NCBI GenBank assembly: GCA_029880755.1
Contig: JAOUNW010000087.1
Location: 1 to 8,601 of the forward strand
DNA from: Gammaproteobacteria bacterium
GTDB lineage: Bacteria; Pseudomonadota; Gammaproteobacteria; Acidiferrobacterales; SZUA-150
Reading direction: 5' to 3'
DNA length: 8,601 bases
Shown here in pieces: positions 6,304 to 8,601 of the stretch. Each line of letters opens with the position of its first letter. Positions within the stretch are counted from its first letter, which is position 1. The notes under the pieces are model-generated. The model searched no databases, was not told the origin of the DNA, and saw only the letters and a list, made by a program, of their open reading frames with translations. The position numbers and the translations under genes are program-made.

Positions 6304-6684
6304 ATGGAAAAATCATTTAGCGAAAGAGTGGCCGAGGCCAAGGCCAAAGTATCCGCCATCAGTCCGCAAGAAGCCAAAGAACGCAAAGCGAATGAACCGG
6401 ATATTCTGTTTATTGATCCACGCAGTGCCGCGGACATCAGTGCCACAACGGGCATCATCCCGGGCGCATTGAATGTGCCGCTAAGCGAATTACACGAGAA
6501 GTCTGACCACGAACTTCCTCAGGAACTCGGCTCTCATTCACGGCCTATTATCGCCGCCTGCGAGGCAGGCCCCATGGGTGCACTGGCTGCCTATGCACTA
6601 AAACAACGTGGCTTTCGTAATGTCGCCTTTATGGATGGCGGTACCCGAGGCTGGCTTGAGGCTGGCTACGCCACAGCCAGGTAA
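6304..6684 (+). CDS. Single-domain rhodanese-like protein
   Basis: The 126-residue product is one rhodanese fold with an N-terminal helix. Family marks are the strand and turn ILFIDPRSAAD (34-44), the segment IIPGALNVPLSEL, the strand PIIAACE leading into the active loop, and the ending FMDGGTRGWLEAGY. The candidate sulfur-carrying residue is Cys86 in CEAGPM (86-91). The usual CxxGxR loop has Arg in the last position; here it is Met, so thiosulfate sulfurtransferase activity may be altered. No signal peptide is seen, so it should act in the cytoplasm in sulfur transfer or as a binding module. The ATG has AAGGAG (6292-6297) six bases upstream. It appears to be a single-gene unit, converging with the small membrane protein gene. 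Confidence 0.88.
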   Translation: MEKSFSERVAEAKAKVSAISPQEAKERKANEPDILFIDPRSAADISATTGIIPGALNVPLSELHEKSDHELPQELGSHSRPIIAACEAGPMGALAAYALKQRGFRNVAFMDGGTRGWLEAGYATAR

Positions 6685-6693
6685 GAGGTACCG

Positions 6694-6736
6694 AGGACGG
6701 AGGGATTAGCTACTTAACGGTTGCTACCTCCGTCCT
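6694..6736 (+). terminator. Long inverted repeat between convergent genes, possible terminator
   Basis: AGGACGGAGG (6694-6703) and CCTCCGTCCT (6727-6736) are perfectly complementary over 10 bp around a 23-base loop that contains the stop codon of the convergent 81-aa gene. After the stem the plus strand has TGTT, only a weak T tract, so termination of the rhodanese transcript is plausible but not certain. Confidence 0.45.
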
Positions 6737-6959
6737 TGTTAGCTCGCTTATTTAGCAGGTAACGAAATACGACAAAATAAATCGGCAAGGAAACGACAAT
6801 TACCAGCAGGGCGATACCCACCAATCCCCCGCCATGGCCACTGCAAAGCCAATTGGGTTGATAACCCGAACAAAAACCGTAGGCAATAATCACCATAGCC
6901 AGCCAACCGGTTACCAGCGCCGACAGAACGGATACAGCGATTAATAGTAACGACTTCAC
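6714..6959 (-). CDS. Small two-helix membrane protein of unknown function
   Basis: The 81-residue product is mostly hydrophobic: helix 1 at about 4-28, a short loop with Cys30 and Cys39 (FCSGYQPNWLCSG), helix 2 at about 46-66, and a basic hydrophilic tail (NKRANKDGG). The two loop cysteines could form a disulfide if the loop faces the periplasm, which fits the basic C-terminus staying inside. The start is a GTG with AGGA (minus strand, 6967-6964) four bases upstream. No family is recognised. It is divergent from the permease gene across a 155-bp spacer and convergent with the rhodanese gene, whose possible terminator overlaps its last codons. The good ribosome site and the clear membrane topology support a real gene. 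Confidence 0.65.
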   Translation of the reverse strand: MKSLLLIAVSVLSALVTGWLAMVIIAYGFCSGYQPNWLCSGHGGGLVGIALLVIVVSLPIYFVVFRYLLNKRANKDGGSNR

Positions 6960-7114
6960 GGGTTCCTGACTCTTAGTTTTCTCGACGTGTTAATACTCTC
7001 ACCGTTTAACATAGATGTTGGTATATTAGCAGTAATTGCTACATAAACGTCCGCCGGTTTAACGGACACATTAGATAAAATGCCCGTACTGTCTGACACC
7101 CCATCGAGACAATC
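6960..7114. promoter_or_regulatory. Divergent spacer between the small membrane protein and permease genes
   Basis: This 155-bp AT-rich region should hold promoters for both genes. It contains an inverted repeat TAGCA-GTAAT-TGCTA (7027-7041) and a second short stem GTCCG...CGGAC nearby (7049-7067). TAAAAT at 7076-7081 could be a -10 element for the permease, but no matching -35 is clear. Role as operators is unproven. Confidence 0.35.
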
Positions 7115-8335
7115 ATGCCCAAACCAATACAGCTTGAGCGATCACTGTCCCTGACCCAGCTGGTGTTATACGGGCTCGGCACAACTATTGGTGCCGGTAT
7201 CTATGCGCTGGTGGGTGAGCTGGCTGCAATCGCGGGTTATTACGCGCCGGTGTCTTTTTTGGTTGCGTCTATCATGGCGGGTTTAACTGCCTTATCTTTT
7301 GCGGAATTATCGGGGCGTTATCCGCGATGTGCCGGCGCGGCGCTCTATGTCAAAGAGGGTTTTGCCAACAATCGTTTTTCCACTGTTGTCGGTTTGCTTG
7401 TGATATCGGCGGGACTGGTTTCTTCGGCAGCGCTCGTGAATGCCTTCGCAGGCTATGTGCATTACTTTATTAACGTCGAACAAATCACCGTCATCATTGT
7501 TGTCACCTGCCTGCTGGGCGTCATCGCCGCCTGGGGAATTGCCGAGTCCGTCACCATCGCAGCTGTTATTACGCTTATTGAAATTGGTGGCCTGCTGCTT
7601 ATTATTGGCGTCAGCTATCCGGGCCTAACAGAGTTTCCGGCACGCTGGCGCGAACTGGTGCCGCCACTGGATACGGGCGCCTTTGGCAGTATCTATGCAG
7701 GATCACTACTGGCTTTTTACGCCTTCATCGGTTTTGAAGACATGGTGGACGTCGCCGAAGAAACCAAAGAGGTAAAGCGTAATCTCCCGCTTGCAATTTT
7801 ACTGACACTGGGCATCACCACCGTGCTTTACATGCTCATCATGATCACGGCGGTATTGTCCCTGCCACCGGAAACATTGTCCGCCAGTAACGCCGCACTC
7901 GCCCTGCTCTATGAACATCATACCGGCGGCAACGCCGCTCTTATCGGCATTATCGGTATGTTCGCCATCATCAATGGCGCGTTGATCCAGTTGATCATGG
8001 TATCGCGGGTGTTTTACGGCCTGAGCTCACGCAGCCAATTACCCAAAGCACTCCGATTTGTTCATCCCTCTACCCGCACGCCGCTGGTGGCCACGTTTCT
8101 CGCTACCGGTATCATGCTTGTACTTGCCTTAATCGGCACCCTGTCCTCCCTGGCCGAATTGACATCAATCTTCATGCTAATGGTGTTTGCCGCCGTGAAC
8201 CTGGCTTTGTTGAAAATTAAACGCCGTGACCCGGCACCAGAAGACACGATTGTTTTTCCTTCCTGGATACCCGTCGCCGGTTTTGTCGTCAGTTTGGGGT
8301 TTGTGATATCGAGACTAGCGCAGTATCTTCGTTAA
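7115..8335 (+). CDS. APC-superfamily amino acid permease
   Basis: The 406-residue product is an integral membrane transporter of the amino acid-polyamine-organocation superfamily, nearest in appearance to the cationic amino acid transporter type. Helix 1 carries the unwound substrate motif GTTIGAGIYALVG (21-34). Helix 2 is followed by SFAELSGRYPRCAGAALYVKE, and the region 199-226 has the diagnostic FYAFIGFEDMVDVAEETKE and later NLPLAI. I count about 11 hydrophobic helices, the last at about 383-402. The family usually has 12 or more and 430-500 residues, so the C-terminus is short, possibly natural for this subgroup. It should move an amino acid or amine across the inner membrane by proton or substrate exchange; specificity cannot be read. 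The ATG at 7115 has only a weak GAG before it. It stands alone on its strand. Confidence 0.92.
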   Translation: MPKPIQLERSLSLTQLVLYGLGTTIGAGIYALVGELAAIAGYYAPVSFLVASIMAGLTALSFAELSGRYPRCAGAALYVKEGFANNRFSTVVGLLVISAGLVSSAALVNAFAGYVHYFINVEQITVIIVVTCLLGVIAAWGIAESVTIAAVITLIEIGGLLLIIGVSYPGLTEFPARWRELVPPLDTGAFGSIYAGSLLAFYAFIGFEDMVDVAEETKEVKRNLPLAILLTLGITTVLYMLIMITAVLSLPPETLSASNAALALLYEHHTGGNAALIGIIGMFAIINGALIQLIMVSRVFYGLSSRSQLPKALRFVHPSTRTPLVATFLATGIMLVLALIGTLSSLAELTSIFMLMVFAAVNLALLKIKRRDPAPEDTIVFPSWIPVAGFVVSLGFVISRLAQYLR

Positions 8336-8502
8336 TCTGCAGACACCATCCAAGATGATGTTGCGTTTCAGCAACCAAAAATTGCAGAGCAATTACTAAA
8401 TTAGGGTAATGTTTCGAACAATAAGATTTAAAAAAGTTAGCGTGGTCCTACAACACGAAATTGAATTCGATTGAGCATTTTTCAAAATATAATGGCTTGA
8501 TC
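8336..8502. other. Convergent intergenic region with a weak inverted repeat
   Basis: No gene is visible in these 167 bp between the permease and aroE. AATTGC-AGA-GCAATT (8380-8394) is a 6-bp stem that, on the minus strand, runs into TTT and could be a weak terminator for aroE. GTTGC...GCAAC (8360-8375) is a second small stem beside it. Neither has a GC-rich stem with a strong T run. Confidence 0.35.
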
Positions 8503-8601
8503 CTATCTCAGTCGCTTAATAACCTCCTCTGTCCTTGGCCGCTTCCCGGTCCAGATATGGAACGATTCCGCCGCTTGTTCCACCAGCATGCCCAGACCGT
8601 C
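8503..8601 (-). CDS. aroE: Shikimate dehydrogenase, C-terminal end (partial at window edge)
   Basis: The minus strand from the right edge reads DGLGMLVEQAAESFHIWTG followed by KRPRTEEVIKRLR and a TAG stop (8505-8503), 32 codons in all. DGxGMLVxQAAxxFxxW with a following G.RP is the well-known C-terminal helix region of AroE. AroE reduces 3-dehydroshikimate to shikimate with NADPH in the cytoplasm, as part of aromatic amino acid synthesis. The shikimate-binding and NADPH-binding parts lie beyond the window. The reading frame is intact over the visible part. It converges with the permease gene and shows no functional link to it. Confidence 0.9.
   Translation of the reverse strand, partial: DGLGMLVEQAAESFHIWTGKRPRTEEVIKRLR

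Noticed and set aside
6207..6458. Minus-strand frame of 83 codons across the rhodanese start
   Set aside because: It is opposite the N-terminal part of a well-supported rhodanese gene, has no family resemblance, and does not join the downstream fragment in frame.

Overview
The window reads as ordinary chromosome from a free-living gammaproteobacterium. This is inference from the AroE C-terminus, the CadC-like regulator, the 17-kDa-antigen-like domain, clear Shine-Dalgarno sites and about 50% GC. No RNA gene, insertion sequence, CRISPR array or phage gene is visible. Genus cannot be settled from the sequence.

Left part (1-4221): the window opens inside a plus-strand gene whose last 166 codons carry a helical segment, a glycine-rich stretch and a C-terminal domain like that of 17-kDa surface antigens. 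Facing it are three minus-strand genes read right to left. The first encodes a 569-aa membrane-anchored regulator (DNA-binding winged helix, one membrane helix, TolB-like domain, TPRs). Next comes a 255-aa protein with two membrane helices, then a 282-aa lipoprotein. A perfect tandem array of eight 7-bp units (2335-2390) lies between the regulator and the 255-aa gene, just upstream of the latter's start.

Middle part (4222-6303): a 146-bp divergent spacer separates the regulator from a plus-strand pair. This pair encodes an exported lipocalin-like protein and an SMP-30/gluconolactonase-type beta-propeller lipoprotein, and it ends at a strong intrinsic terminator (5988-6013). The next 290 bp hold no intact gene. 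On the minus strand they keep an in-frame fragment of about 57 codons that looks like the C-terminal end of a lost Ig/HYR-like surface protein.

Right part (6304-8601): a single-domain rhodanese with an atypical active-site loop, a convergent 81-aa two-helix membrane protein, and a divergent APC-family amino acid permease. At the edge is the last part of aroE on the minus strand, truncated by the window.

Most products are envelope or export proteins. The regulator with its two downstream unknowns, and the lipocalin plus propeller pair across the shared spacer, are the only groups that suggest joint function. I see no convincing new defence or mobile system. The points most worth following are the heptamer array, the regulator-linked unknown pair, the divergent spacer and the gene fragment.
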